A DNA stretch of 64,000 nt from Rhodothermales bacterium (GCA_022825385.1 JAJDWX010000006.1:1-64000), one strand, 5' to 3'; shown: positions 39,450-50,501, numbered from the stretch's first letter. Notes: generated by a model not told the origin, from the letters alone. Program-made: numbers and translations.

Positions 39450-39620
39450 ATGGCCAAAGCGAAAGGAGTTCGGATTCAGGTGACGCTTCAGTGTACGGAA
39501 GCGCCCGGCACGTCGCGGTACTCCACGACGAAGAATCGGCGGAATACGGACCAGCGCCTGGAACTCAGAAAGTATAATCCGAAGTTGCGCAAGCACACAT
39601 TGCATCGGGAAATCAAATAA
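39450..39620 (+). CDS. rpmG: 50S ribosomal protein L33
   Basis: Read directly (below the ORF-track length cut): [56 protein letters not shown]. Confidence 0.93.
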   Translation: MAKAKGVRIQVTLQCTEAPGTSRYSTTKNRRNTDQRLELRKYNPKLRKHTLHREIK

Positions 39621-39668
39621 CGGGCGGCGGGCCTTGCCTCGCGGCTCCAAAAACGTCGGTAGATCGCC

Positions 39669-39845
39669 ATGGCGAAAACACAGACCTTCGGGGACAAGGT
39701 GCGCAAGACGCGCGCCACGTCCAGGCAGATGGCCAAAATCGTCGCCGCCGAAAAGAAGGCGAACGGCCATTACAGTTTCCGGGCCCGCATGGTGTCTGTC
39801 GATGCGGTTCAGGACGCCCTGAACGCGGCGAAGAAGGCGAACTGA
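39669..39845 (+). CDS. DUF4295 family protein (Bacteroidota-conserved, linked to rpmB-rpmG)
   Basis: Read directly: MAKTQTFGDKVRKTRATSRQMAKIVAAEKKANGHYSFRARMVSVDAVQDALNAAKKAN*; position directly after rpmG. Confidence 0.75.
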   Translation: MAKTQTFGDKVRKTRATSRQMAKIVAAEKKANGHYSFRARMVSVDAVQDALNAAKKAN

Positions 39846-39929
39846 CCGCGGCGCGCTTTTGCGGCGGGGACGCGATTCGCTTCCCCTGTTGCAAGGAAGC
39901 GCCGCAGGATGCGCCCTTGTTCGCAACAT

Positions 39930-40003
39930 CGAGGCGTGGCGCAGTCCGGTAGCGCATCTGCTTTGGGAGCAGAGGGTCGTCGGTTCAAATCCGGCCGCCT
40001 CGA
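39930..40003 (+). tRNA. tRNA-Pro (UGG)
   Basis: CGAGGCG...CTGCTTTGGGAGCAG (anticodon TGG)...GGTTCAAATCC...CGCCTCGA; acceptor stem pairs. Confidence 0.95.
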
Positions 40004-40082
40004 CACATTCCGATTCCGGCCAGGGGGTGGACAGGCAAGACGTCGCCGGCAGCTTGGCGCCGCCTCCTCGCGCTTGTTCCTT

Positions 40083-40156
40083 GCGCCCGTAGCTCAACCG
40101 GACAGAGCGGCGGACTTCTAATCCGCAGGTTGCAGGTTCGAGTCCTGCCGGGCGCG
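40083..40156 (+). tRNA. tRNA-Arg (UCU)
   Basis: GCGCCCGTAGCTCAACCGGACAGAGCGGCGGACTTCTAATCCG...GGTTCGAGTCC...CGGGCGCG; anticodon TCT. Confidence 0.95.
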
Positions 40157-40255
40157 CTACGGCGCGACACCGACGGCGAGCGAGCGCGTCGGCCTTTCGT
40201 CGGGATCAAGAAACCCGGCGAAATCGTAGGGTAGGGCAATAGATAAGACCAGTCA

Positions 40256-40326
40256 GGTGACGTGGCCGAGTGGTTAGGCAAAGGTCTGCAAAACCTTGTA
40301 CGGCGGTTCGAGTCCGCCCGTCACCT
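40256..40326 (+). tRNA. tRNA-Cys (GCA)
   Basis: GGTGACGTGGCCGAGTGGTTAGGCAAAGGTCTGCAAAACCTT...GGTTCGAGTCC...CGTCACCT; anticodon GCA. Confidence 0.95.
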
Positions 40327-40383
40327 CACAGCGCGCAGGCAAGCCCGCGCCTGCTTCGCCTATCCCGGGAAACCCCTTGCCCC

Positions 40384-41430
40384 ATGACCGCCCTGCTTCG
40401 CATTTTCGCCCCCGTTTTCGCGCTCGCCGCCATGGCGGGCTGCGTTTCCCATGAAGAAGAAGAGGAAACGTACGGCGCCCCTGCCCCCGAGGCCATCGGG
40501 ACGGTGATCCGCCTGGACGACCGGATGGACGCGCTGGTCCCCGAGGACGCCGTCATTGAAAAACTGGCCGAAGGGTTCGCGTGGTCGGAAGGCCCGGTCT
40601 GGGTTCCCGACGAAGGGGGCTATCTGCTTTTTTCCGACATTCCGTCGAACACAATCTACCGGTGGGACGAAAAGGACGGCCTGTCCCCCTATCTGCGACC
40701 GGCGGGGTACGCGGGAAGCGATCCGGCGGGAGCCGAAATGGGCACGAACGGGCTTGCACTGGATGCGGAAGGCCGCCTTGTGATGTGCGATCACGGAAAC
40801 CGGCAGATTGCCCGTCTGGACGACGCGAATTTCACCCGCGAGACGATAGCCGACGCCTACGACGGCAAGCGCCTCAATAGCCCCAACGACCTGGTTTTTC
40901 ATTCCAGCGGGGATTTGTATTTCACCGACCCGCCCTACGGACTGGCGGGCCTCAACGACAGCCCGGACAAGGAGCTGCCTTTCAATGGCGTGTACCGCGT
41001 CGACGCGAGCGGCGCGGTGTCCTTGCTTACGGACGAACTGGGATTCCCGAACGGGATCGCGTTTTCTCCGGACGAAAAGACCCTGTACGTCGCGAATTCA
41101 GGGGGAGCCAACCCGGTCATTCGCGCCTACGACGTGCAGGACGACGGAACGCTGGCGAACAGCCGGGTATTTTTCGACGGCGCCGCGCTCATCGCCGACG
41201 GGGCGGTGGGCGCGTTCGACGGCATGGCGGTCGATACCGAAGGGAACCTGTTCGCTACGGGGCCGGGCGGCGTACTCGCGCTGACGCCCGAAGGGGAGCA
41301 CCTCGGCACCCTTTCCACGGGCGAGCGGATCGCCAACTGCGCCTTCGGGGACGATGGCTCCACGCTCTATCTTGCGTCGGACATGTTTCTTGCCCGCATT
41401 CGCCTCCATGCCCAGGGGCTGGGCTTCTGA
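40384..41430 (+). CDS. SMP-30/gluconolactonase/LRE family lipoprotein
   Basis: Lipobox LAAMAGCVS; FAWSEGPVWVPDEGGYLLFSDIPSNTIYRW, LNSPNDLVFHSSGDLYFTDPPYGL, FPNGIAFSPDEKTLYVANS. Confidence 0.9.
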   Translation: MTALLRIFAPVFALAAMAGCVSHEEEEETYGAPAPEAIGTVIRLDDRMDALVPEDAVIEKLAEGFAWSEGPVWVPDEGGYLLFSDIPSNTIYRWDEKDGLSPYLRPAGYAGSDPAGAEMGTNGLALDAEGRLVMCDHGNRQIARLDDANFTRETIADAYDGKRLNSPNDLVFHSSGDLYFTDPPYGLAGLNDSPDKELPFNGVYRVDASGAVSLLTDELGFPNGIAFSPDEKTLYVANSGGANPVIRAYDVQDDGTLANSRVFFDGAALIADGAVGAFDGMAVDTEGNLFATGPGGVLALTPEGEHLGTLSTGERIANCAFGDDGSTLYLASDMFLARIRLHAQGLGF

Positions 41431-41527
41431 TTTTTTCCTGCGCCGCAGCAGCGGCTCGTCGCCCGTGAAATAATCGGCGTACGGGCAAAATCAGGCGCCG
41501 GGTCGCCATCCTTGCGCGCGGACGGCG

Positions 41528-42985
41528 TTAGAAGGGGGCGTCCTGACTTTGGGTTCCATTGCCTTCCGCGGCTCCCTGGTAGTACGTCGCCAGACTTTCG
41601 AAGCGCGCATACTGCTTGACGAAGGACAGGTTCACCGCGCCGACCGGTCCGTTGCGTTGTTTGCCGATAATGATTTCCGCAATGCCTTCCGTGGAGTTTC
41701 CGTGGTCGTCCGCCGTAATGCCGTATCGCTCGGGCCGATAAATAAAGCACACCACATCCGCGTCCTGTTCGATGGCTCCGCTTTCGCGCAAATCCGAAAG
41801 TTGCGGCCGCTTGTCGCCGCCCCGGGTTTCTACGGCCCGGCTTAGCTGCGACAGGGCGACGACGGGCACGTCCAGTTCCTTGGCCAGCGCTTTCATGGAC
41901 CGGCTGATGTGCGAAATTTCCTGTTCCCGGTTCGTGTAGCGCTGCGTCGCAGACACATGCATGAGTTGCAGGTAGTCGACGATCACCAGCCCGATGTCGT
42001 GCTCGGATTTCAGGCGGCGGCACTTGGCGCGGAGTTCCAGGACAGACAGCCCCGGCGTATCGTCGATGAAAATGCGGGCGGCGGCCAGCTTTCCGGCGGC
42101 CTGGACTATTTTGCCCCAGTCGGTGTTATTCATTCGCCCCGTCCGCGCGCTCTGGGAATCGACGCGCGCTTCCGAGGTCAGCATGCGCAGGGCCAGCTGC
42201 TCCGCGCCCATCTCGAGCGAGAAAATGGCCACGCCCTTTTCTTTGGCTGCGTTGAGCGCGCAGGACAGGGCAAACGCGGTTTTACCCATGGACGGGCGCG
42301 CGGCGACGATGATCAGGTCGGAGCGCTGCCAGCCGCTCGTTAATCGGTCGAGGCCCGAAAACCCGCTGGGCACGCCCGTTACGCCCCCCTCTTGCCCGTG
42401 GATCGCCTCAAGGTGTTTGATCGTGGTTTTTATGACGTCCGAGACCTTTTCCGCGGGCCGCCGTATCTCCGCATTCGAAATCTGGAAGATGTCTGTTTCG
42501 GCCTTGTCGAGCAGTTCGAACGTGTCTGCGCCGGCGTCGTATGCGTCCCGGGTGAGTTGCGTCGTCGTTTCGATCAGTTTCCGAAGCAGATACTTTTCGG
42601 CAATGATGCGAGCGTGGTATTCGACGTTCGCCGCGGCGCCCATATGCGACGAGAGTTCGTTCAGATAATTTGCTCCGCCTACCTTTTCGAGCTCCTTGCG
42701 CCGCCGCAATTCGTCCGTCAAGGTGATTAAATCGACAGGAACGCCTCGCCGAAAGAGTTCCGAGAACGCGCCGAATATTTTCCGATGCCGCCCATCGTAG
42801 AAACTGTTTTCGGAAAGAATCTCAAGGCTTTTCGCCAAGGCTTCCTGTTCCAGAAGAATCGCTCCCAGGACGGCCTGCTCTACGTCGACGGCCTGCGGCG
42901 GCACGCGCCCGCCGTCGTACGCGTCCGGCGGGGCGTCCCGGAGGTCGTCCGGCATGGGCGGGGGATAGGGTTCCTGTTCAGGCAT
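41528..42985 (-). CDS. dnaB: Replicative DNA helicase
   Basis: PPQAVDVEQAVLGAILLEQEAL..., VPSGFSGLDRLTSGWQRSDLIIVAARPSMGKTAFAL, DYLQLM, ALSQLSRAVETR. Confidence 0.97.
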   Translation of the reverse strand: MPEQEPYPPPMPDDLRDAPPDAYDGGRVPPQAVDVEQAVLGAILLEQEALAKSLEILSENSFYDGRHRKIFGAFSELFRRGVPVDLITLTDELRRRKELEKVGGANYLNELSSHMGAAANVEYHARIIAEKYLLRKLIETTTQLTRDAYDAGADTFELLDKAETDIFQISNAEIRRPAEKVSDVIKTTIKHLEAIHGQEGGVTGVPSGFSGLDRLTSGWQRSDLIIVAARPSMGKTAFALSCALNAAKEKGVAIFSLEMGAEQLALRMLTSEARVDSQSARTGRMNNTDWGKIVQAAGKLAAARIFIDDTPGLSVLELRAKCRRLKSEHDIGLVIVDYLQLMHVSATQRYTNREQEISHISRSMKALAKELDVPVVALSQLSRAVETRGGDKRPQLSDLRESGAIEQDADVVCFIYRPERYGITADDHGNSTEGIAEIIIGKQRNGPVGAVNLSFVKQYARFESLATYYQGAAEGNGTQSQDAPF

Positions 42986-43007
42986 AACAGGTCGCGGAAG
43001 CGACGAA

Positions 43008-43871
43008 TCAGGCGTCAGGCCCGGTTAACTGGTTATAGCGTTTGCGAAGCATCTGTACATCTTCCCAGGCGGCTCGTTTCCATCCGGGATTGCGCAGCAG
43101 CGCCGCCGGATGATAGGTAACCAGCAGGGGAAGGCCATGAAAATCCTGAAATTTTTCCCTCATGGCTTTCAGCGAGTCCTGCCGGTCCAGCAAGGCGCTG
43201 GCCGCGACCCTCCCAAGGCAAAGCAGCAATTTGGGTCGAACAAGCGTCATTTGCTTATAGAGAATCGGGGCGTGCGCCTGAATTTCTCCCGCAAGCGGGT
43301 TCCGGTTGTTCGGCGGGCGACTTTTCAGGATGTTTGCTATGTAGACCTCTTCGCGTTCGAAGTCAATGGCCTTCAGAATTTTGTTCAGTAATTGGCCTGC
43401 TCTTCCTACGAAAGGCTCTCCCCGGGCGTCTTCGTCCGCTCCGGGCGCCTCTCCGATCACCATCAGGTCTGCTTCCGCATTCCCGACCCCGAACACCGGG
43501 TTTTTGCGGGTTTTATCCAGCGGAATGAGGGCATTGTCCCGTACGAAGGCTTCCACTTCGTCCAGCGTATTCATGTCGCGCAGCGGGGATTGGGCCGGGA
43601 TCAGCGCATGAATGCGCGCATAGGGAGACAGGTCGCTTCCGCCGCCTTGCGCCGCTCCGCCCCCGAACAGGTTGTTGTCCGCGTTTGCGGGCGGCGCGAC
43701 CTTGTTGGCGGGAGCCGCTTCGGAAGGTTGCGGGGCTGGTTCGGCAACGGCATGGCCGCCCGCCGCCGTTTCTTTCGCTTCCTGCCCGGCGGAACAGGGG
43801 AGCGGCGGGAACGACCCGCCGACCCGCTGTTCGTGCTCAAGGATGGTTTTCAGTTCGCGAAGGAGGGACAT
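43008..43871 (-). CDS. Type-4 (Fe-S) uracil-DNA glycosylase
   Basis: KNPVFGVGNAEADLMVIGEAPGADEDARGEPFVGRAGQLLNKIL..., YIANILKSRPPNNRNP, LLVTYHPAALLRNP. Start placed at MSLLRELKTILEHEQ (43871). Confidence 0.92.
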   Translation of the reverse strand: MSLLRELKTILEHEQRVGGSFPPLPCSAGQEAKETAAGGHAVAEPAPQPSEAAPANKVAPPANADNNLFGGGAAQGGGSDLSPYARIHALIPAQSPLRDMNTLDEVEAFVRDNALIPLDKTRKNPVFGVGNAEADLMVIGEAPGADEDARGEPFVGRAGQLLNKILKAIDFEREEVYIANILKSRPPNNRNPLAGEIQAHAPILYKQMTLVRPKLLLCLGRVAASALLDRQDSLKAMREKFQDFHGLPLLVTYHPAALLRNPGWKRAAWEDVQMLRKRYNQLTGPDA

Positions 43872-43968
43872 GTCGTACGCGCCGCGTTGAGCGAAGAGGG
43901 TTTTGATCAGCGTCTTCCTGAAGAAGGTATGTCTTCCGGGCTGTTTCCGCAACGGGGCTTGCGCCTCG

Positions 43969-45237
43969 TTACGCCGCGGGCCGGTCCGGCGCGGACGCGA
44001 TGCGATCCAGAATGATTTCGGCGGCCTCCCGCTTGCTCGTCGCGGGAACCGTTTCCTCGCGCCCGTCGCGGCCCAGCAGCGTGATCCGGTTCGTTTCCGT
44101 CTCGAACCCCGAGTCTGCGGCAAGCATGTTGAGCGCGATCCAGTCGAGGTTCTTCTCGCGGAGTTTTCGTCGCGCGTTTTCCAGGCCGTCGCTGGTTTCC
44201 AGGGCAAATCCCACGAGGAGCTGCCCCTCGGACCGCTGTTGTTGCAACGCATAAAGGATATCCGTCGTGCGCCGCAAGCGCAAGGTCATCTCGCCGTTTT
44301 TCTTTTTGATTTTTTGCAGGGCGCGTTCTTTCGGCGCGTAATCCGCGACCGCCGCCGCCATGATCACAATATCGGCCGCGCGATGGGCCATAACCGCGTC
44401 GTGCATTTCCTCGGCGGTTTCCACGTCGATTCGCTCTACCCGGGCGGGCGTGTCGAGCTGCGCCGGGCCGGAAACCAGCGTGACCCTCGCCCCGCGCCGG
44501 GCGGCTGCTTCCGCAAGCGCAAAGCCCATTTTGCCAGAGGAGGGATTGCTGAGGAAGCGGACCGGATCTACATATTCCCGGGTAGGCCCCGCCGTTACGA
44601 GCACATGCTTGTTGCGCAAGCGGTCGTCGTTTTCCGCGCCAGGATGCGCCGGGCGGTCGTCGGGGCCGGCTGCGAGCGCTTCGCGGACGCGCTGCATGAT
44701 TTCTTCCGGTTCCGGCAAGCGGCCCTGCCCGGTCAATCCGCTTGCGAGCGGGCCGTACGCGGTGGGCGCCACGAAATAGCCGCAGGACCGAAGCGTATTC
44801 AGGTTGCGCTGCGTGGCCGGATGCGCCAGCATATCTTCGTCCATGGCCGGGCAGACGAGAATCGGGCATCGGGCGGAAAGCACGGTGGCGACGAGGAGGT
44901 TGTCGCAAAAACCTCCCGCTATTTTGGCCAGCGTTTGCGCCGTCGCCGGGGCAACGACCAGGAGGTCCGCCCAGCGTCCAAGCGTAACGTGCCGGGTCCA
45001 GGAGCCTTCTTCCGCCTCGGGAAACAGGTCTGTGAGGACCGGTCGCTCCGAGACGGTTCCCAGCGTCAGCGGCGTGACGAAGCGCCCGGCGTCCGGCGTC
45101 GCGAGGACCTGTACGTCGGCGCCTGCTTTTTTGAGGAGGCGGACCAGCTCGACGGATTTGTACGCCGCAATGCCCCCGCATACGCCAAGCAGAATATGCC
45201 GCCCGCGCAGTTCGGCATATGGCTTGCTGGACGTCAT
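43969..45237 (-). CDS. coaBC: Bifunctional phosphopantothenoylcysteine decarboxylase / phosphopantothenate-cysteine ligase
   Basis: [34 protein letters not shown]..., [50 protein letters not shown]. Confidence 0.95.
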   Translation of the reverse strand: MTSSKPYAELRGRHILLGVCGGIAAYKSVELVRLLKKAGADVQVLATPDAGRFVTPLTLGTVSERPVLTDLFPEAEEGSWTRHVTLGRWADLLVVAPATAQTLAKIAGGFCDNLLVATVLSARCPILVCPAMDEDMLAHPATQRNLNTLRSCGYFVAPTAYGPLASGLTGQGRLPEPEEIMQRVREALAAGPDDRPAHPGAENDDRLRNKHVLVTAGPTREYVDPVRFLSNPSSGKMGFALAEAAARRGARVTLVSGPAQLDTPARVERIDVETAEEMHDAVMAHRAADIVIMAAAVADYAPKERALQKIKKKNGEMTLRLRRTTDILYALQQQRSEGQLLVGFALETSDGLENARRKLREKNLDWIALNMLAADSGFETETNRITLLGRDGREETVPATSKREAAEIILDRIASAPDRPAA

Positions 45238-45285
45238 GCGTTTATCGAAAGGCCTGGAGCGACGGAGCGTCGCGCAGGCGGTTGG

Positions 45286-45603
45286 TCAAGCAGGAAGCGC
45301 TTCGGGCGGGGCTTCTTTTTCCGGTTGGCGGAAGTAAATCTCGTTTTGTTCGAGTTCGCCGATCGCGACTTCGGCGGGCTTGGGCCGTTTTTCGTATTCC
45401 AGCGATATGCGGGCCTGTTCTTCCTGCATCCGGAGATTTTCCACATCGGACGTAAATCCCTCGTAGTACGCCAGTTTTTCGTCCAGATCCGCCTTTTGGC
45501 GGGCGGCTATTTGCCGGGCGCGCTTCGAGAGCACGACGACCGTTTCATACACATTGTCGTTCTGCGCCGTGAGGTTTTCAATATCTATGGTCTTCATTGC
45601 CAT
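45286..45603 (-). CDS. rpoZ: DNA-directed RNA polymerase omega subunit (Bacteroidota-type)
   Basis: IDIENLTAQNDNVYETVVVLSKRARQIAARQKADLDEKLAYY; located between gmk and coaBC. Confidence 0.8.
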   Translation of the reverse strand: MAMKTIDIENLTAQNDNVYETVVVLSKRARQIAARQKADLDEKLAYYEGFTSDVENLRMQEEQARISLEYEKRPKPAEVAIGELEQNEIYFRQPEKEAPPEALPA

Positions 45604-45642
45604 GGCTTGGCTTCCTGTCTGCGTGTTCAGAAATTGCGTACG

Positions 45643-46221
45643 TCAACTTTTAATAAACCGTCGCACTACGCGCAAGGTTTCCTTGACGGCGCGTTCGATG
45701 TCGTCGTTTTCGATCACCTTGTCTGCCTGGCGGACGGCGTCCAGTTCCCGCCGCGCCCGGTCAAGGCGGACCCGAATGGTGTCTTCGTTTTCCGTGGCGC
45801 GTTCCCGAAGGCGTCGCCCCAGTTCCCGGACAGACGGGGGGCGAATAAACACGATAAGCGCATTTTCTCCGTAGATTTTTTTAATTCTGAACGCGCCTTC
45901 GATGTCGATATCGAGCAAAATGGGTTTTTCGGCGCTGGCGCCGTCCAGTTCGGATCGCAGGGTGCCGTACAGGCGTCCGGGATAGACCTCTTCGTGTTCA
46001 AGCATCTCGCCGGAGTGGATGAGCGCCTGAAATTCCTGATGCGAGATGAAGTGGTAATCCTCGCCGTCCTTTTCGTCGGGGCGTCGCGGCCTTGTGGTGG
46101 CCGATACCGAGAAACGGAAAGCAGGCATGGCCTCCAGTATCCGGTTGGCGATGGTCGTTTTTCCAGAGCCGCTTGGCGCCGTGAGCACTACGAGGCGCGG
46201 GGCTTTTTCGGGGTTGTTCAT
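45643..46221 (-). CDS. gmk: Guanylate kinase
   Basis: LVVLTAPSGSGKTTIANRIL..., FSVSATTRPRRPDEKDGEDYHFIS, EVYPGRLYGTL. Confidence 0.95.
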   Translation of the reverse strand: MNNPEKAPRLVVLTAPSGSGKTTIANRILEAMPAFRFSVSATTRPRRPDEKDGEDYHFISHQEFQALIHSGEMLEHEEVYPGRLYGTLRSELDGASAEKPILLDIDIEGAFRIKKIYGENALIVFIRPPSVRELGRRLRERATENEDTIRVRLDRARRELDAVRQADKVIENDDIERAVKETLRVVRRFIKS

Positions 46222-47102
46222 TCCACGTTTTGTACTTGCTCGCGAATTTTTTCCAGTTCGTCCTTCATGGCGACGGCAAGGCCGGCGATCGTCGTATCTC
46301 CGGATTTGGCCCCAAGCGTGTTGACTTCGCGGTGTATTTCCTGCGCAATGAAGTTAAGCTTGCGCCCTTCCGCATGCTCGCTTGCAAGGCTCTGCCGGAA
46401 CAGGTTCAGGTGGGATTTCAGGCGTACGCATTCCTCCGTAACGTCCAGCCGTTCGGCCAGGACGGCAATTTCCATTTCCAGGCGCTGGGGGTCGAGGCGC
46501 TGGTCTTCAAGCAGGTCGGCAAGCCGTTCTCGCAACCGCTCGCGCGCGCTTGCGACGCGGGCGGGAGCCAGGGCTTCGACCTGTTCCAGGAGCGCTCTGA
46601 TCGCTTGCACCCGCTGCTCCATATCGTTCAGGAGAGCGTCTCCTTCGAGGCGGCGCATGGCTTGCAGGTTGGCTATCGCCTTGTCCAGCGCCTGCTCCGA
46701 GGCGCTCCACTCCTGGGCCGTTTTCGCTCCCGTCTCTTCCATCGTCTGAAAAATATCGGAATACTTCAGCAAATGTTCGAGCCGCACCGGTTCGGTTAGC
46801 CCCGCGGCTTCGCGCGCGTCCTGGAGAAGTCTCATGCACTGCCGTACGCTTTCGGGGTTTACCCGGAGGCCGCCGCCGGATGCTTTCGTATCGGTCTCGA
46901 CCTGGATGCGCGCCGCAATCCGGCCCCGCGCAAAGCGCTTTCGGATGCGGGCCTGGATTTCCGATTCGTATTCGCTCAGGCTGCGCGGCAGGCGAACCGA
47001 TACCTCGCAGAACCGATTGTTGGTCGAACGGAGCTCGACGGTCGATACCGCGCCGTTTACCTCTGCTTCGCCAAGACCGAAACCGGTCATACTGTTTATC
47101 AT
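46218..47102 (-). CDS. YicC family protein (endoribonuclease YicC-like)
   Basis: MINSMTGFGLGEAEVNGAVSTVELRSTNNRFCEVSVRLPRSL...GRKLNFIAQEIHREVNTLGAKSGD; ATGA overlap with gmk. Confidence 0.92.
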   Translation of the reverse strand: MINSMTGFGLGEAEVNGAVSTVELRSTNNRFCEVSVRLPRSLSEYESEIQARIRKRFARGRIAARIQVETDTKASGGGLRVNPESVRQCMRLLQDAREAAGLTEPVRLEHLLKYSDIFQTMEETGAKTAQEWSASEQALDKAIANLQAMRRLEGDALLNDMEQRVQAIRALLEQVEALAPARVASARERLRERLADLLEDQRLDPQRLEMEIAVLAERLDVTEECVRLKSHLNLFRQSLASEHAEGRKLNFIAQEIHREVNTLGAKSGDTTIAGLAVAMKDELEKIREQVQNVE

Positions 47103-47176
47103 GGCGGCAAAGGGCAAGATGAGCGACAGGGGCGATGCGGGGGATTCGGCACAGGACGGTTCAGCCGGGGAAACAG

Positions 47177-47267
<91 letters not shown>

Positions 47268-47324
47268 AGGGTATGGTAAACGCTTGCTTGTACTACTGCG
47301 TTCGCTTGGGGATGCGAGGCCGGA

Positions 47325-47894
47325 TTATACCTCCATGATTTCTTCTTCCTTGCGGGCGGTCAGCGAATCCACGGCGTGGGTAAAACGGTCCGTGAGTTTC
47401 TGGAGTCGCTCGCCGCCTTCGAACTGCATGTCTTCCGGAATATGCTCCGCCTCGCCCATTTTACGCATTTTGTCCTTAACGTCGCGACGAATGTTGCGAA
47501 TCCCGACTTTGGCTTCTTCCGCCCGGCTTTTCGCCGCCTTGACAAGGTCTCGGCGACGTTCCTCCGACAGCGGCGGGACCGGGATGCGAATCATCGCGCC
47601 GTCGTTCGACGGATTAAAACCCATGTTCGACGCCATAATGCTTTTTTCGATGGCTTCGAGCGCGCCCCGATCCCATGGCTGCACGGTGAGCAAGTCGGGC
47701 TGCGGCGCGCCGATGGTCGCAATCTGGTTGAGCGGCGTTTGCGCGCCGTAGTAATCTACCCGGATTTTGTCGATCATGCCCGGCATGGCCCGCCCCGCCC
47801 GAATGGCGCGCAGTTCGCCCTGCAACCATTCGAGGCTTTTCTCCATGTGGTCTTCGGCCTCTTTCAGGAGGGCCTTGAGATGCTCGTTGATCAT
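47325..47894 (-). CDS. frr: Ribosome recycling factor
   Basis: [61 protein letters not shown]. Confidence 0.97.
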   Translation of the reverse strand: MINEHLKALLKEAEDHMEKSLEWLQGELRAIRAGRAMPGMIDKIRVDYYGAQTPLNQIATIGAPQPDLLTVQPWDRGALEAIEKSIMASNMGFNPSNDGAMIRIPVPPLSEERRRDLVKAAKSRAEEAKVGIRNIRRDVKDKMRKMGEAEHIPEDMQFEGGERLQKLTDRFTHAVDSLTARKEEEIMEV

Positions 47895-48700
47895 GGCTCG
47901 ACCTCGGTGAAGGAGCGTGTTTTCGTTTCCGGGCGTTCCCGCGCGTTTTCGGGGGCCGCCCCGGGTTTTTCGTTCCAGTGGACGACGGTGCCGATGCGCT
48001 TTCCGTCGACAATATGGCTCAGGTTGCCCGGTTTGTTCATGTCAAACACCATAATCGGCAACCTTGATTCCCGGCAAAGGGTAAAGGCGGTAATATCCAT
48101 GACGCGCAAATCCTGCCGAATCACCTCGTCGCCCGAGATTTCGTCGTACATTTTTGCATTCGGATCGGTCTCGGGGTCCGCCGAAAAAATGCCTTCGACC
48201 CGGGTTCCCTTGAGGAGCGCGTCCGCCTCGATTTCCAGGGCCCGCAACGCCGCCGCCGTGTCGGTGGTAAAGTACGGATTGCCTGTCCCTGCCCCGAAAA
48301 TGACCACGCGGCCCTTTTCCAGATGCCGGATCGCCCGCCGCCGGATGAACGGTTCGGCGATTTCTTCCATTTTTATGCTGGATTGCAACCGGGTCTGGAG
48401 GCCCGCCTGCTCCAGGGCGTCTTGCAGCGCCATGGCGTTGATCATCGTGGCCAGCATGCCCATGTAGTCGGCGTGCGCGCGGGTCATGCCTGCGTGGGCG
48501 GTGCGAACGCCGCGGAAAATATTGCCGCCCCCGATGACGATCGCCACCTCGACCCCCCGTTCCGCGACGGTTTCTATTTCGCGCGCATATCCGGCAAGCA
48601 CTTCGGGGTCGATGCCGTACGACCGGGCGCCAAGCAACGCTTCCCCGCTAAGTTTTAGCAGGATACGCTTGTATGCGCTCCGATGCGTGTCGCTTGCCAT
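47891..48700 (-). CDS. pyrH: UMP kinase
   Basis: [26 protein letters not shown]..., [37 protein letters not shown]. Confidence 0.96.
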   Translation of the reverse strand: MASDTHRSAYKRILLKLSGEALLGARSYGIDPEVLAGYAREIETVAERGVEVAIVIGGGNIFRGVRTAHAGMTRAHADYMGMLATMINAMALQDALEQAGLQTRLQSSIKMEEIAEPFIRRRAIRHLEKGRVVIFGAGTGNPYFTTDTAAALRALEIEADALLKGTRVEGIFSADPETDPNAKMYDEISGDEVIRQDLRVMDITAFTLCRESRLPIMVFDMNKPGNLSHIVDGKRIGTVVHWNEKPGAAPENARERPETKTRSFTEVEP

Positions 48701-48712
48701 AATTTCAGGAGA

Positions 48713-49543
48713 TTATTCTCCCAGCGCAAACCGGACGAACTGGCGTACGCCGGCGCCTGCGTTTTGCAGCATGACCTTTACGGTCATTGAAGAATCCTTG
48801 ACGAAAGGTTGTTCAACCAGCACGTGGTCCTTGAAGTACCGCTCCAGTTTGCCGTGGGCGATTCGGTCGATAATGTGATCCGGTTTGCCTTCGTTTCGGG
48901 CGGATTCCCGCGCAATCTCCAGCTCTTTCTCCTTCACGTTTTCGGGAACGTCGTCTTTTGCGGTGGCCACCGGGTTCATGGCGGCCACCTGCATGGCGAC
49001 GTCGGTTCCGGCGCTTTCCACCGCTCCGTCGCCATGCATGTGCACGAGGACGCCAAGGCGGGACCCGGGATGAATATAGGAAACGATGCGTCCATCCTCG
49101 CTTTCGAGCAAGGCCACCCGTCGCACGGCGATTTTTTCGCCGATTTTACCCGTGGCCTCTATCAGCGCTTCTTCCACGGTTTGTCCCGCCGCAAAGTCGG
49201 CGCCGTGCAATGCCTCTACGCTGGCGAGGGCCTTGTCCAGCGCCACCCGGACCAATGCGTTCGCCAGTTGTCCGAACGCCTCGTTCCGCGCCACAAAGTC
49301 GGTTTCGCAGTTCAGTTCAAGCAAGGCGCCCTGTTTCCCGTCGTCGGAAAGCGCCGCCGCTACGAGTCCCTCGTTGGCTTCCCGGGAGGCGCGTTTTTCC
49401 GCTACCTTCTGGCCTTTTTTGCGCAGAATATCTACCGCGGCGTCCAGGTCGCCGTTCGCTTCCTGGAGGGCTTTTTTGCAGTCCATCATGCCGACGCCCG
49501 TGGCCTCACGGAGTTTTTTGACGTCGGCTGCCTTTATCGTCAT
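48713..49543 (-). CDS. tsf: Elongation factor Ts
   Basis: IKAADVKKLREATGVGMMDCKKALQEANGDLDAAVDILRKKG. Confidence 0.97.
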   Translation of the reverse strand: MTIKAADVKKLREATGVGMMDCKKALQEANGDLDAAVDILRKKGQKVAEKRASREANEGLVAAALSDDGKQGALLELNCETDFVARNEAFGQLANALVRVALDKALASVEALHGADFAAGQTVEEALIEATGKIGEKIAVRRVALLESEDGRIVSYIHPGSRLGVLVHMHGDGAVESAGTDVAMQVAAMNPVATAKDDVPENVKEKELEIARESARNEGKPDHIIDRIAHGKLERYFKDHVLVEQPFVKDSSMTVKVMLQNAGAGVRQFVRFALGE

Positions 49544-49610
49544 GGTTCTTGGATTGGTATTGCAAGCAGAATTCGCCGGAGAGAACGATCCGCGCAGGAT
49601 CGTCGATTCG

Positions 49611-50372
49611 TCAGGAGTTCCGCTTCTGGTCCTGGTGGGCGTCTTTGTTTTCTTTCGAGCGCTTGCCTTCGTTCACCGCATTCGCAATGACGGAGGTAAC
49701 AAGCTGGATCGACTTGATCGCGTCGTCGTTGGCGGGGATCGGGTAATCCACCAGATCCGGATCGCAGTTCGTATCGATCATGGCGATGATGGGTATGCCG
49801 AGCTTGCGGGCTTCCTTGACGGCAATGTGCTCCCGGTTTATGTCCACGATGAAAGCGGCGCCTGGCAAGCGCGGCATGGCGGCAATGCCGCTCAGCACCT
49901 TCACGAGTTTTTCACGCTCGCGGCTGTGCATCAGCCGTTCCTTTTTCTTGAGCGTCTGGAACGATTCGTCTTCTTCGAACCGGGCAAGTTCGTCCATGCG
50001 CCGGATACTTCCGCGAATGGTCTGGAAATTCGTCAGCGTCCCGCCCAGCCAACGTTCGACCACATAAGGGGAATCGCACGATTCCGCATAGGAGCGGACG
50101 GTTTCCCGCGCCTGTTTTTTCGTGGCTACGAAGAGAATCGATTTGCCCTGGCGCGCAAACCGCGCTGCCGTTTCCGCCGCGGCGTTCAGCAGCGCCTGCG
50201 TTTGCATCAGGTCGATAATGTGAATGTTGTTCCGCTGCATGAAGATGTATTTCTTCATCTTCGGATTCCAGCGGGACGTGAGGTGCCCGAAATGCGTACC
50301 TGCCTTAAGCAGGCGTTCAATGCCGACCGGGCCTGCGGCGGGCGCGGTCGTTGCGGGTGTTGTTTCGCTCAT
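49611..50372 (-). CDS. rpsB: 30S ribosomal protein S2
   Basis: [38 protein letters not shown]..., [15 protein letters not shown]. Start at MSETTPATT (50372). Confidence 0.96.
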   Translation of the reverse strand: MSETTPATTAPAAGPVGIERLLKAGTHFGHLTSRWNPKMKKYIFMQRNNIHIIDLMQTQALLNAAAETAARFARQGKSILFVATKKQARETVRSYAESCDSPYVVERWLGGTLTNFQTIRGSIRRMDELARFEEDESFQTLKKKERLMHSREREKLVKVLSGIAAMPRLPGAAFIVDINREHIAVKEARKLGIPIIAMIDTNCDPDLVDYPIPANDDAIKSIQLVTSVIANAVNEGKRSKENKDAHQDQKRNS

Positions 50373-50501
50373 GGAATAGGGCGTAATTCGCCGGGTTTGT
50401 TCCTCTACCGCCGTCTCGCATGCAACAGGACCGCCGCGGCGGCCACCCTGTTGCATGTCAGGCGATATGCGTGATTAAAAAAGTTTTGCAGGGCGCCTGC
50501 G

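Noticed and set aside
43903-46749. 948-aa plus-strand ORF
   Set aside because: Antisense across coaBC, rpoZ, gmk and yicC; antisense artefact of GC-rich coding DNA.
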